From the NCBI RefSeq assembly GCF_020711255.1, contig NZ_JAJFAW010000001.1:240911-304910 (forward strand): a DNA stretch of 64,000 nucleotides. The letters run 5' to 3'. The position numbers and the translations under genes are program-made. The notes beneath the pieces were generated by a model. The model was given only the letters and a program-made list of their open reading frames with translations. It had not been told where the DNA came from and searched no databases. Below are positions 16,224 to 23,500 of the stretch, piece by piece (position 1 is the first letter of the stretch; every line of letters begins with the position of its first letter). This stretch comes from Hymenobacter plasmatis (lineage in GTDB: Bacteria; Bacteroidota; Bacteroidia; Cytophagales; Hymenobacteraceae).

Positions 16224-16910
16224 CTACTGCCGCACCCGCTGCTGGCGTTTCAGGAAGTAGTGCCAAGCGGTAGCCCCCAGCAGCAGGGTCGCGCCGAGCA
16301 GCATGGTGCTGGTCATGGTGCGCAGCGAAACGGGGTAGAGCAGGCTGCCGATAACCACAACGCCGGCTCCCAGCCACCACAGCAGCTCCACGGGCCGCGG
16401 GGCGGTTTGCAGGCGCTGGGCGCGTAGTGCCGGCGCATCGGCGGGCGGGTAGAGCAGCCACTTCAGCCGCGGGTAGTCGTGCAGCAGCAGGCCCAGGTTG
16501 AGCACCAAGAAGCCGGTGGTGAGAAAGGGCGTGCCCACCCAGTGCTGCGACCAGGTGAGGAAGATGATGTTGAGCCACATGGGCACCAGCAGCACCGCTC
16601 CCAGCAGCGCAAACCGGCCCGAGAGCAGCAACAGCCCAATCAGCAACTGTGCCACCCCAATAAATTGGGCAAAGATTTCGAGGCTGTACTTGGCTAGAAA
16701 CGCGTGGTTCATTGGCGGGCCCATCAGCCCGGGGATATGGTTGTCGGAGAGCTTGTAGAGCCCGCCGCCCAGCATGAGCGCGCCCAGCAAAAGCCGGCTG
16801 CCGAGTACGTACACGCGGCGCCATGGCCCACCGGCCACCAGGCCCACGCCGGTAGCCACCACCGGCAGCAGAATGCAGAGCGCGTAAAACAGGGCCGGAG
16901 CAATATTCAT
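16224..16910 (-). CDS. DoxX-like membrane protein
   Basis: A 228-residue integral membrane protein with about seven hydrophobic segments; the stretch GGGLYKLSDNHIPGLMGPPMNHAFLAKYS followed by two helices (QFIGVAQLLIGLLLLSGRFALLGAVLLVPMWLNIIFL) resembles the DoxX/MauE-type four-helix domain. It starts at ATG 16910; a TTG at 16964 would add 18 residues. A perfect terminator lies upstream on this strand (16991-17029), so it does not continue from the gene to its right. The C-terminal tail has a further helix pair. Function unknown; possibly quinone- or redox-related in other families. Confidence 0.65.
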   Translation of the reverse strand: MNIAPALFYALCILLPVVATGVGLVAGGPWRRVYVLGSRLLLGALMLGGGLYKLSDNHIPGLMGPPMNHAFLAKYSLEIFAQFIGVAQLLIGLLLLSGRFALLGAVLLVPMWLNIIFLTWSQHWVGTPFLTTGFLVLNLGLLLHDYPRLKWLLYPPADAPALRAQRLQTAPRPVELLWWLGAGVVVIGSLLYPVSLRTMTSTMLLGATLLLGATAWHYFLKRQQRVRQ

Positions 16911-16990
16911 GAGGAGCAGGCTAAAGCAGATAAAGTAACTCTTGGGCTCAGTGGCCGGCTGCAATAGTATATTATCTGTTTCTAATATTC

Positions 16991-17029
16991 AACAAAAAGC
17001 CCCGCCAGAATCTGGCGGGGCTTTTTGTT
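16991..17029. terminator. Bidirectional terminator (perfect palindrome)
   Basis: AACAAAAAGCCCCGCCAGA and its exact complement with one central base, ending in a T run on both strands. It separates the DoxX-like gene from the repeat block and the beta-barrel gene. Confidence 0.8.
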
Positions 17030-17067
17030 GTTTTGGCTCAACAAACATTGCTTCGTTGCAAATCGAC

Positions 17068-17212
17068 TGTCATGCTGAATAGAACATCATGTTGAGCTGG
17101 CGTCTGTCATGCAGAGCGCAGCGAAGCATCTTGTCACCGCAGAAGAAATCGTTGAGCCTTGATAAGATGCTTCCTTCGTCAGCATGACAAACGGCGCTCT
17201 GCATGACAGGCG
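17068..17212. repeat. Palindromic GTCATGCAGAGCGCAG family repeat (copy 1)
   Basis: Units of a multi-copy palindromic family: GTCATGCAGAGCGCAGCGAA on the plus strand and its relative reading TGCTTCCTTCGTCAGCATGA on the other arm. Fills most of the gap between a terminator and the beta-barrel gene. Related copies are at six other sites in the window. Confidence 0.8.
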
Positions 17213-17227
17213 GAAGCTAGAGTTGGG

Positions 17228-17821
17228 CTAGAACGTGTAGCGCAGGCTGATGGCGGCGTCGTTATAAAAGCCGGTGTAGCCGTTGAAGACGTCGAAGAAG
17301 GGCTTGTAGTCAACGCCCACTACGAACGGCAGGTCCTGCAGCTTGTATTCCAGGCCCAGAATCAGGTCGGCGCCGAAGGCTACGTACGTGGCGTCGTCGT
17401 AGCGGTAGTCACCGTGCACGAGGTAGTAGTTGTTGCCGTGGCCCTTGTAGTAGTACCGGTCATCGGCGAAGTAGTAGCGACCTTGGTAGGCTCCGGCGTG
17501 GAAACCGGCGCCATAGTAGAACTGCAGGCCTTTAGCATCCGGAACGCCGATATGCTTCTCGCCCAGCACCGTGAGGCGGGCACCGCGGGCTTTGTACTCT
17601 GTCGTGAGCAAACCTTCGATGGCCACCCCGTTCTTACCGCTCAGGAAGTGTTTGATGGTAAGTCCCGAAGAGTAGCCGCCGCCGCGCAGACCAATACCGG
17701 TGTTATACCCCGAATTGCTGCTGCCACCGCCGCCACTGCTTTTCTTTTTGGATTGAGCCTGGGCCATGAAGCCCGGCAGGAGGAGCAGGAGGAAAAGAAA
17801 CCTGAACTGTATGTTTTTCAT
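17228..17821 (-). CDS. Outer membrane beta-barrel protein
   Basis: A 197-residue exported protein. A signal peptide (residues 1-23, ending AQAQ) precedes a Ser/Gly-rich linker (about 24-40) and alternating strands such as GYNTGIGLRGGGYSSGLTI and FYYGAGFHAGAYQGRYYF. The C-terminus FYNDAAISLRYTF ends in an aromatic residue, typical of an outer membrane barrel. A TAGTTTTG promoter-like site lies 35 bases upstream. Small barrel proteins of this shape are common in Bacteroidota; the role cannot be inferred from sequence. Confidence 0.8.
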   Translation of the reverse strand: MKNIQFRFLFLLLLLPGFMAQAQSKKKSSGGGGSSNSGYNTGIGLRGGGYSSGLTIKHFLSGKNGVAIEGLLTTEYKARGARLTVLGEKHIGVPDAKGLQFYYGAGFHAGAYQGRYYFADDRYYYKGHGNNYYLVHGDYRYDDATYVAFGADLILGLEYKLQDLPFVVGVDYKPFFDVFNGYTGFYNDAAISLRYTF

Positions 17822-17854
17822 GTAAAGCTGAATGGTAATGGACTAGTATTTGGA

Positions 17855-17862
17855 CAAAACTA
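17855..17862 (-). promoter_or_regulatory. Minus-7 element for the beta-barrel gene (minus strand)
   Basis: On the minus strand TAGTTTTG matches the TAnnTTTG element of Bacteroidota promoters exactly. It lies about 34 bases before the start at 17821. A clear minus-33 element at the expected distance is not seen. Confidence 0.35.
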
Positions 17863-17873
17863 AGCCATTCGCG

Positions 17874-18548
17874 CTAAACTTTCTGCGTTGCCCGGGCTTC
17901 TGCCGCTATTTCATCCGACAAATGCACCCGCACGCCGCCGCCATCGTCTTCGGCAGCGTGCAGCATGGCCGCAGCCACGGCATCCGCGGTTACGGGGCGG
18001 TATTTCTGCAGCGGGCCGCGCAGCAAGGGGCTCAGCACCCGCAGCAACACAGCCCCCAGCCGCTCGCCCAGGCGGGGCTGCGGCCGCTCGCCCAGCAGCA
18101 GCGACGGCCGGAAAATGTGGATGGCCCGGAACGGCACCTGGCGTACCGCTTCCTCCATTTCGCCCTTCACGCGGCTGTAGTACACCCGCGATTCGGGGTC
18201 GGCCCCGAGGCTGGATATCACCATAAACTGCGCCGCGAAATTGCCCGCCGTGAGCGCCGCCAGCGTCACCACGTACAGGAAATCCACTTTGTAGAAGGCT
18301 TCCTTCGAGCCAGCCTGCTTCATAGTGGTGCCCAGACAGCAAAACACGTCGTCGGCAATGAGCTGCAGGCGCACGTCTTGCAGCTTGTCTAAGTCGGTCA
18401 CCACCTGCGTCAGCTTGGGGTGCTGCAGCGGCAGTGGCTTGCGCCCCACCACAATTACCTTGGCGTAGCGCTCCGATTCCAGCAGCAGCGGCAATAAGTG
18501 CGAACCAATAAGGCCCGTGGCCCCGGCGAGTAAAGCTGTTTTGCGCAT
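17874..18548 (-). CDS. NAD(P)-binding oxidoreductase (atypical SDR)
   Basis: A 224-residue Rossmann-fold protein. The N-terminal GATGLIGSHLL (residues 8-18) is the dinucleotide-binding motif; VVVGRKPL follows strand 2 and YYSRVKGEMEEAV near residue 130 has the Tyr-x3-Lys pair (YYSRVKG) of atypical short-chain enzymes such as the HTATIP2/TIP30 group. The FRPSLLLGER segment is typical as well. It starts at ATG 18548. A large palindromic repeat separates it from the next gene to the right. Substrate unknown. Confidence 0.85.
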   Translation of the reverse strand: MRKTALLAGATGLIGSHLLPLLLESERYAKVIVVGRKPLPLQHPKLTQVVTDLDKLQDVRLQLIADDVFCCLGTTMKQAGSKEAFYKVDFLYVVTLAALTAGNFAAQFMVISSLGADPESRVYYSRVKGEMEEAVRQVPFRAIHIFRPSLLLGERPQPRLGERLGAVLLRVLSPLLRGPLQKYRPVTADAVAAAMLHAAEDDGGGVRVHLSDEIAAEARATQKV

Positions 18549-18574
18549 AAGTAGCAGAGTGCAGAACGAAAAAA

Positions 18575-18815
18575 CTCCCCTCCTTACCAAGGAGGGGATG
18601 TTGCCGCTGAAGCGGCAACGGGGGTGGTTGAGCCGTTGAACGACACCCGAACGACTTGCTAAGAACGACTAATCAAGCGCAGGGTTGACGGGCCTGCTAA
18701 ATCGAGTCCTTTAACTAACGTTCTGCCATCGTTCAACGGCTCAACCACCCCGTTTTCGCTGCGCGAAAACATCCCCTCCTTAGCTTCGCTGACCTTCGGT
18801 TGGTAAGGAGGGGAG
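18575..18815. repeat. Large inverted repeat, CTCCCCTCCTTACCAA family
   Basis: Left arm begins CTCCCCTCCTTACCAA (18576) and runs through GGTGGTTGAGCCGTTGAAC; the right arm has the complement of both segments, GTTCAACGGCTCAACCACCC and TTGGTAAGGAGGGGAG (to 18815). The ends pair over about 60-70 bases with small insertions, around a core of about 85 bases. The element fills the gap between two minus-strand genes. No gene in it. Confidence 0.8.
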
Positions 18816-18825
18816 CTTCTTTGCT

Positions 18826-19662
18826 CTATTTCAACACAGTTGCTTCTGGCTCAAGGAGAACCAAGCCCTGGCGGAAAAGGGCACCCAGGGCTTTCTTAAA
18901 CACCTTTTTGCTCATGCCCACGCGGCGGTACACGTCTTCGGCCAGGCTTTTGTCGCCGAGGGGCAGGCGGCCGCCGGGGGCGGCCTGAATGGCTTTGAGC
19001 AGCGTGTCCGTGGCCGATTCTACTTCGCCGTAACCTTCTTTTTGGAGGCGCACGTCGAGCTTGCCGTCGGCGCGCACTTGGCGCAGGAAGCCGGGCAGCT
19101 GCTCGCCCAGGCGCAGGGGGCGGAATACTTCGTTGTGAAACAGCAGGCCCTGGTGGGTGCCGTTCACGATGACGGGGTAGCCCAACTCGGTTTCGTCGGC
19201 CACGAGCAGGCGCACGGCATCGCCGGGCTCGCCGGGGAAGGGCTCGTTGCTCAGGAACTGCTTCCACTTGGTGGAGGCCACCAGCCGGTCGCTTTCCTCG
19301 TCGAGGTACACGTACACCAGCACGCGGTCGCCGGTGCGCAGGTCGCGCCGCTGGTTGCGGAAGGGCAGGAGCAGGTCTTTTTCGAGGCCCCACTCCAGGA
19401 ACGCGCCGGCCGGGCCGTGGTCGCGTACGGTGAGCGCGGCAAAGGAATTCACCAGCGCCAGCGGCCGCAGGTTGGTGGCAATGAGGCGGTCTTCGGAGTC
19501 GCGGTACACAAATACGCGGACGATGTCGCCCACGCGGGTGCCGGGCTCCACGTACTTATTGGGCAGCAGCAGGTCGCCGTCGTCGGAAGTCAGGTACAGG
19601 CCGACGCTGGTTTCGCGGGCTACTTCGAGGTCGTTGTAATCGCCGAGGAGGAGGCTGGCCAT
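18826..19662 (-). CDS. CvfB-like S1 RNA-binding protein
   Basis: A 278-residue protein of the CvfB family (S1-type RNA-binding domains plus a C-terminal winged helix). The first domain covers about residues 1-60 (MASLLLGDYNDLEVARETSVGLYLTSDDGDLLLPNKY), the second about 65-130 with VRDHGPAGAFLEWGLEKDLLLPFRNQ, then a third domain, and a winged-helix tail with MSKKVFKKALGALFRQG, as in Staphylococcus CvfB. It starts at ATG 19662; an extension upstream (19 residues to 19719) is not conserved. These proteins bind RNA and affect gene expression; the target is unknown. Confidence 0.88.
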   Translation of the reverse strand: MASLLLGDYNDLEVARETSVGLYLTSDDGDLLLPNKYVEPGTRVGDIVRVFVYRDSEDRLIATNLRPLALVNSFAALTVRDHGPAGAFLEWGLEKDLLLPFRNQRRDLRTGDRVLVYVYLDEESDRLVASTKWKQFLSNEPFPGEPGDAVRLLVADETELGYPVIVNGTHQGLLFHNEVFRPLRLGEQLPGFLRQVRADGKLDVRLQKEGYGEVESATDTLLKAIQAAPGGRLPLGDKSLAEDVYRRVGMSKKVFKKALGALFRQGLVLLEPEATVLK

Positions 19663-19764
19663 CGGGTAAAAAGTAATTAGGTGGAGGGCAAAGGTCGGGG
19701 CTACGGCACGGAAAGCCATGCGGCGGATTGGCGCAGCCCAACGAGCCCAACTTCAGGCAGTGGG

Positions 19765-20178
19765 CTAGCGGGCCTGTGGCACCGGTTGTACGCCGGCCTG
19801 AGCCAGGAGGTCGAGCACCTGCCGCTCAATCAGGTCGCGCACCTGGCGAAATTCGGCCGGCTCCAGGTGCTTGGGGTCCGATATCTGCCAGTCGAGGCGG
19901 TGCTTGGCCGCAATGAACGGGCAAGCGTCGCCGCAGCCCATAGTCACCACGTAGTCGAATTCCATGTCGCGCACCTCGTCGAGAGATTTGCTGGCGTGAG
20001 CGTTCAGGTCGTAGCCCAACTCGGCCATGGCCGCAATGGCTTTGGGGTTGATAACCCCGGACGGCCGCGAGCCGGCGCTGTAGGCCGCTACCTGCCCGCC
20101 CCCGTGCAGGGTGGCAAAAGCCTGCGCCATCTGGCTGCGGTTGGCGTTTTCGATGCACACAAAAAGGAAGCTGGTCAT
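19765..20178 (-). CDS. arsC: Arsenate reductase, low-molecular-weight phosphatase type
   Basis: A 137-residue cytoplasmic arsenate reductase of the thioredoxin-linked ArsC class. The phosphatase P-loop is C8-x5-R14 (VCIENANRSQ), and C82 and C86 in MGCGDACP give the relay cysteines (the usual spacing in this subgroup). DWQISDPKH holds the general-acid region. It reduces As(V) to As(III). The start ATG at 20178 overlaps the stop of the upstream MIP channel gene by four bases (ATGA), which shows translational coupling. It is the last gene of the arsenic locus. Confidence 0.92.
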   Translation of the reverse strand: MTSFLFVCIENANRSQMAQAFATLHGGGQVAAYSAGSRPSGVINPKAIAAMAELGYDLNAHASKSLDEVRDMEFDYVVTMGCGDACPFIAAKHRLDWQISDPKHLEPAEFRQVRDLIERQVLDLLAQAGVQPVPQAR

Positions 20179-20855
20179 GGGGTCGAGGGGGTATCAAGGG
20201 TTGGTTTAAGTTGCAATAATCGGTCGAAGGCCACGGCCAGCAGCGCGCCGGCCAGTGGAGCCACTACATACAGCCAGGCATCAGTCAGATGCCCGCTGAG
20301 CAAGGCCGGCGCGAAGGAGCGGGCCGGGTTCATGGAAGCGCCGGTGAGGGGCCCAGCCACCAAGGCTTCCAGCCCCACGGTGGCCGCGATAGTGAGGCCC
20401 GCCAGCAAACCCTCTTCCTTAGCCCCGGCCGTGACGCGTAGAATCACGAGCATCAGCCAGAAGGTGAGGGCCAGCTCAATTCCAAACGCTTGGCTGGGGC
20501 CGTGCGCCGGCAGGGTGGCGCCCAGGGTAGAGCCTTCGGTGGCCAGCAGCTTTACCAGGCCGCTACCCGCCAGCGCGCCCAGCAGCTGGGCGCCCACGTA
20601 GGGCAGCACCCGCGCCCCCGGAAAGCGCCCGGCCGCCCAGAAGGCCACGGTCACGGCCGGGTTCACGTGCGCGCCGCTCACGGCGCCCAGGCTCTGAATC
20701 AGCACCAGTACCACCAGCCCAAAAGCCGCCGCTACGCCGCCGTGGCCCAGAGCGTGGGTCTGCTCGTTCACCACGGCCGCCCCGGTGCCAAAGGCCAGCA
20801 GCACGGCCGTGCCCAAGGCCTCGGCCAGCAGGCAGTGGCGCAGCGGAAGCTTCAC
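20175..20855 (-). CDS. MIP/aquaporin family channel (likely arsenite/water channel)
   Basis: A 226-residue six-helix channel of the major intrinsic protein family. Both NPA boxes are present: HVNPAVT (about residues 63-69) and SMNPARS (about 174-180). The start is GTG 20855, which overlaps the stop of the acetyltransferase gene (GTGA, 20852-20855); an open upstream frame to 21032 is antisense-like and unsupported. Placed between an ArsN1-like and an arsC gene, it is best read as a channel for arsenite, as AqpS is with ArsC in Sinorhizobium meliloti. That role is inference from context; the residues of the narrow filter were not modelled. Confidence 0.88.
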   Translation of the reverse strand: MKLPLRHCLLAEALGTAVLLAFGTGAAVVNEQTHALGHGGVAAAFGLVVLVLIQSLGAVSGAHVNPAVTVAFWAAGRFPGARVLPYVGAQLLGALAGSGLVKLLATEGSTLGATLPAHGPSQAFGIELALTFWLMLVILRVTAGAKEEGLLAGLTIAATVGLEALVAGPLTGASMNPARSFAPALLSGHLTDAWLYVVAPLAGALLAVAFDRLLQLKPTLDTPSTP

Positions 20856-21364
20856 GAAGCGAGCGGGGCCGCGCCCACTACCGCGCTGCGGCGCTCGAGC
20901 AGCAGGGTATCGCGCCACTGCCCGTGCAGCTGCCCAATCCGCTCGCGCCGGCCCACTTGCCGGAAGCCATTGGCCTCGTGCAAGTGCACGCTGGCCGCGT
21001 TTTCCGGGAAAATGCCGGCTTGCAGCGTCCACAATCCGTTTTGCTCAGATTCCGTTACCAGGGCTGCCAGCAAGGCTCGTCCCACGCCCTGCCCGCGGGC
21101 GCCATCGGCTACGTACACGCTCACCTCGCCCACGCCCGCATACACGCAGCGCCCCGAAACGGGAGTTAGTGCGGCCCAGCCCAATACCGTTTCCGGCTCA
21201 GCATCCGCTACGGCCACCAGCCGGCAGGTGGGTAGGTGGCTGCCATTCCACTCTTCCCAGGTGGGCGGCTCGGTGGCGAACGTGGCATTGCCCGTGGCCA
21301 TGCCTTCGGCATAAATGGTGCGCACGGCAGGCCATTGGGCAGCAGTCATGGGCAGGATTTTCAT
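20852..21364 (-). CDS. arsN1: GNAT acetyltransferase, ArsN1-like (arsinothricin/phosphinothricin type)
   Basis: A 170-residue GNAT N-acetyltransferase of the phosphinothricin/arsinothricin acetyltransferase type. Features: MKILPMTAAQWPAVRTIYAEG (1-21), ATFATEPPTWEEW (about 26-38, the family F-ETxPP-like block), VLGWAALTPVSGR, VYVADGARGQGVGRALL (acetyl-CoA site, about 98-114) and FPENAASVHLHEANGFRQVGRRE. The start is ATG 21364. It is translationally coupled to the downstream MIP channel gene. In ars loci such enzymes acetylate the antibiotic arsinothricin; a phosphinothricin-type substrate cannot be excluded. Confidence 0.82.
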   Translation of the reverse strand: MKILPMTAAQWPAVRTIYAEGMATGNATFATEPPTWEEWNGSHLPTCRLVAVADAEPETVLGWAALTPVSGRCVYAGVGEVSVYVADGARGQGVGRALLAALVTESEQNGLWTLQAGIFPENAASVHLHEANGFRQVGRRERIGQLHGQWRDTLLLERRSAVVGAAPLAS

Positions 21365-21444
21365 GGGTAAATTGAGCTGAAAGGTGATTGGTGTTTGCCT
21401 TATTTGGGTGAGCATCTCTCACATTATTTGTCCCGCAAATTCTC

Positions 21445-21530
21445 TGTCATGCTGACGAAGGAAGCATCTTATCGCCGCTAAACGAGCCGTCCGGGCGTGA
21501 GAAAATGCTTCCTTCGTCAGCATGACAGAC
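21445..21530. repeat. Palindromic GTCATGCTGACGAAG family repeat (copy 2)
   Basis: TGTCATGCTGACGAAGGAAG on the left and its near-exact complement on the right, with a short spacer. It sits inside the arsenic locus, between the ArsN1-like gene and the ArsI-like gene, and so may break transcription or stabilise mRNA there. Confidence 0.8.
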
Positions 21531-21565
21531 ACTTGATGGACGTCGAACAGATGACTGTCGGCTGA

Positions 21566-22144
21566 TTAGCAGCAGCCTCCGCCAGGCGTGCATGCGGTGG
21601 CTGTGGCCGTAGCGGGCGCCGCTTCAACGAGCGTGAAAGCCATGGGTGCAGTCGTTAGCACTTCTTCCGCGGCTGGGGCGGCTTGCTTGGCCGGCGCGAT
21701 GCAGCACTGGCTGTTCCCGCTGGCGGAGTCATACTCTTCCTGGTAGCGCGGGTCGTTGAACTCGGCGTCGGCGTGGAAGTAGTACACTTCCCACTCCACG
21801 CCATCGGGGTCGTTTACCCAGAACTTGTCTTGCTTGGCGTAGCAGCAGCTGGTGCCCATTTCCTCGCGGCTCACCAGGCCGGCCTTGCGGGCCACGGCCA
21901 GGCGCTCGTCCAGTTCCTCCACCGTTTCTACCTGGAAGCCCAGGTGGCCGAAGTGGCTTTGCACGCGGTCGGGGTTCTCCACGAAGGATATAATCAGCGA
22001 GGGCTTGTCGAGCACGTACTTGGCGTAGCCGCGCTTAATCTTGGCGGCCGGCTGCCCAAAAAAAGCCGTGTAGAAGTTGACCGTGGCGGTCAGGTCGGAC
22101 ACGTACAGCGAGACGTGCATGCGGGGAAAAACAGAAGCTTCCAT
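21566..22144 (-). CDS. arsI: ArsI-type C-As lyase (VOC family organoarsenical detoxification)
   Basis: A 192-residue vicinal oxygen chelate protein with the hallmarks of ArsI, the Fe(II) dioxygenase that removes methyl or aryl groups from trivalent organoarsenicals such as MAs(III). Conserved residues are H10 (start of MHVSLYV), H67 (HLGF), the adjacent cysteines C100-C101 (GTSCCYAKQDKFWV) and E119 (VEWEV). ATG 22144 or the MHVSLYV ATG at 22123 could be the true start. A 50-residue Ala/Thr-rich tail holds SQCC and a terminal GGGCC, unusual Cys pairs that might bind As(III). It follows arsR by 44 bases on the same strand. Confidence 0.9.
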   Translation of the reverse strand: MEASVFPRMHVSLYVSDLTATVNFYTAFFGQPAAKIKRGYAKYVLDKPSLIISFVENPDRVQSHFGHLGFQVETVEELDERLAVARKAGLVSREEMGTSCCYAKQDKFWVNDPDGVEWEVYYFHADAEFNDPRYQEEYDSASGNSQCCIAPAKQAAPAAEEVLTTAPMAFTLVEAAPATATATACTPGGGCC

Positions 22145-22188
22145 GACGTGTAAGGGATAAGATGAAAGGAGAAAAGGGGAGGGGGATT

Positions 22189-22524
22189 CTAGCAGGCGCA
22201 GCCGGCCGCAGGCAGCGGCAACTCGGCCAATAGGTTGCCGAGGAGCTGGCGGGCGCGGTCCCAGCCGGCCCGGTCGATGCAGTAGCACACGCGCGGGCCG
22301 TCGACTTCGCCCTGCACCAAGCCGGCCGCTTTCAGCTCTTTGAGGTGCTGCGACACGGTGCTTTGCGAGATGGGCAGCTCCATTACCAGCTCGCCGCACA
22401 CGCACGACTGCCGCTGGGCCAGCAGCTGCAGGATGGCCACCCGCGCCGGGTGCCCCAGGGCTTTGGCGATAACTGCGATTTCTTGCTCGGCGGCGGTGAA
22501 CTGCTCGCGTTTGTGGAAAGCCAT
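22189..22524 (-). CDS. arsR: ArsR/SmtB family arsenic-responsive repressor
   Basis: A 111-residue winged-helix regulator. The metal-sensing box S-C41-V-C43-GELV lies in helix 3, followed by the recognition helix [19 protein letters not shown] and the wing [10 protein letters not shown]-terminal cysteines (AGCAC) may add further arsenite ligands. It starts at ATG 22524, and an imperfect palindrome (22541-22565) sits between promoter and gene. It is the first gene of the leftward arsenic locus and presumably represses it in the absence of As(III). Confidence 0.93.
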   Translation of the reverse strand: MAFHKREQFTAAEQEIAVIAKALGHPARVAILQLLAQRQSCVCGELVMELPISQSTVSQHLKELKAAGLVQGEVDGPRVCYCIDRAGWDRARQLLGNLLAELPLPAAGCAC

Positions 22525-22540
22525 ACAGAAAGATATTTCG

Positions 22541-22565
22541 TTTATCGTCGATTAACGATGATAAA
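22541..22565 (-). promoter_or_regulatory. Candidate ArsR operator overlapping the ars promoter
   Basis: An imperfect palindrome, TTTATCGTCGATTAACGATG followed by ATAAA, 16 bases before the arsR start. It overlaps TACATTTA (minus strand, 22562-22569), a good minus-7 element, with TTG (22590-22592 complement) 20 bases upstream as a minus-33 element. Sequence and position match ArsR autoregulation. Confidence 0.6.
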
Positions 22566-22904
22566 TGTATGGCTTCAATTAGCCCTAGGCAAGTGTTTGC
22601 TTAGAATTTTGTGGAAATGTGCAATAAAACCGTTGAAATATAGTAGTTGTTCAAATTAGCTAAGTGCAAAAGGTACAAAAAGATAATATTGAAATGTGAG
22701 GGCAAGAGTTATATATTGCATCATCAATTGCATCCATTTGAAGCCAAATGCAATCCGTAGCTCTATCAACATATTCTATCTTACTATTTAGCTATTCCAC
22801 TGAAAAGACAATTTGCTTAAATCCAGCTTCTGGAGAAATTCGTTGTTAATTCATAGAATGAATTTTTGACTTGCTTTTGATTCTTAACTTAAACCTCTAC
22901 TAGC
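22566..22904. other. AT-rich intergenic region
   Basis: About 340 bases, markedly AT-rich compared with the rest of the window, with no reading frame of interest on either strand and no repeat of the families seen elsewhere. The left end holds the arsR promoter; the right end (around 22861-22900) must hold the promoter of the rightward TonB-domain gene. Confidence 0.5.
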
Positions 22905-23405
22905 ATGCTTCAATCTTTACGCTTCCATGCATTTCTGGCTTTCATCGCCTTATCTGGGGTAGTAGCCAAAGGGCAGACCCTGGCTCAGGTGAGCTCCAAA
23001 GTGGCAACCCCGGCGGCAGCCCCGGCGGCCACACCAGGTACCCTGGCTGTGCCCATGACGGCAATGCAGCCCGCCGTATACCCCGATTCGGTGTACATCA
23101 ACCCCGAGGTGCGCCCCCAGTTCGTGGGTGGCGACAAAGCCTTCACCGCTTACCTCACCAAGTCGATTCGTTACCCCGCCCAGGCGATACAGCGCCACAT
23201 TTCCGGTAAGGTGTACGTCAACTTCGTACTCAATGCCGAGGGCAAAGTGCAGGATGCGCACGTGGTGCGTGGCCCCGGCAACGGCCTTAATGACGAGGCT
23301 CTGCGCCTGGTGTGGCTGATGCCCGCCTGGGAGCCCGGCCGCGTAAACGGCCAGCCCGTGCGCGTGGCTTGCACTGTGCCCATCTCCTTCAATACAGAGC
23401 GGTAG
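22905..23405 (+). CDS. TonB C-terminal domain protein
   Basis: A 166-residue exported protein. The N-terminal hydrophobic segment (9-24, ending VAKGQ) looks like a signal peptide rather than a long membrane anchor. An Ala/Pro-rich linker (about 30-55) precedes a TonB C-terminal domain: PQFVGGDKAFTAYLTKSIRYP (about 72-92), GKVYVNFVLNAEGKVQDAHVVRGPG (about 102-126), then LNDEALRLVWLMPAWEPGRVNGQPV. Such proteins transmit energy to outer membrane receptors or, in Bacteroidota, often serve unknown secreted roles. It starts at ATG 22905 and is closed by a large hairpin. Confidence 0.85.
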   Translation: MLQSLRFHAFLAFIALSGVVAKGQTLAQVSSKVATPAAAPAATPGTLAVPMTAMQPAVYPDSVYINPEVRPQFVGGDKAFTAYLTKSIRYPAQAIQRHISGKVYVNFVLNAEGKVQDAHVVRGPGNGLNDEALRLVWLMPAWEPGRVNGQPVRVACTVPISFNTER

Positions 23406-23429
23406 AAGGCACTTTCTAAGAAAACAAGA

Positions 23430-23485
23430 ACGGGGTAGAGGCCGCACGCTTAGCAATGAGCGTGAGGCCTCTACCCCGTTTTTAT
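23430..23485. terminator. Bidirectional terminator between convergent genes
   Basis: A long hairpin: ACGGGGTAGAGGCC (23430-23443) with inner GCACGCT paired to AGCGTG and the outer right arm AGGCCTCTACCCCGT, followed by TTTTT. It lies between the TonB-domain gene and the convergent BamA-like gene and can serve both. Confidence 0.8.
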
Positions 23486-23500
23486 TTCGGCACCCTGCCC

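Noticed and set aside
20856..21032. Long N-terminal extension of the MIP channel frame
   Set aside because: The extension overlaps the acetyltransferase gene in another frame and lacks a helix; the GTGA overlap at 20852-20855 marks the true start.
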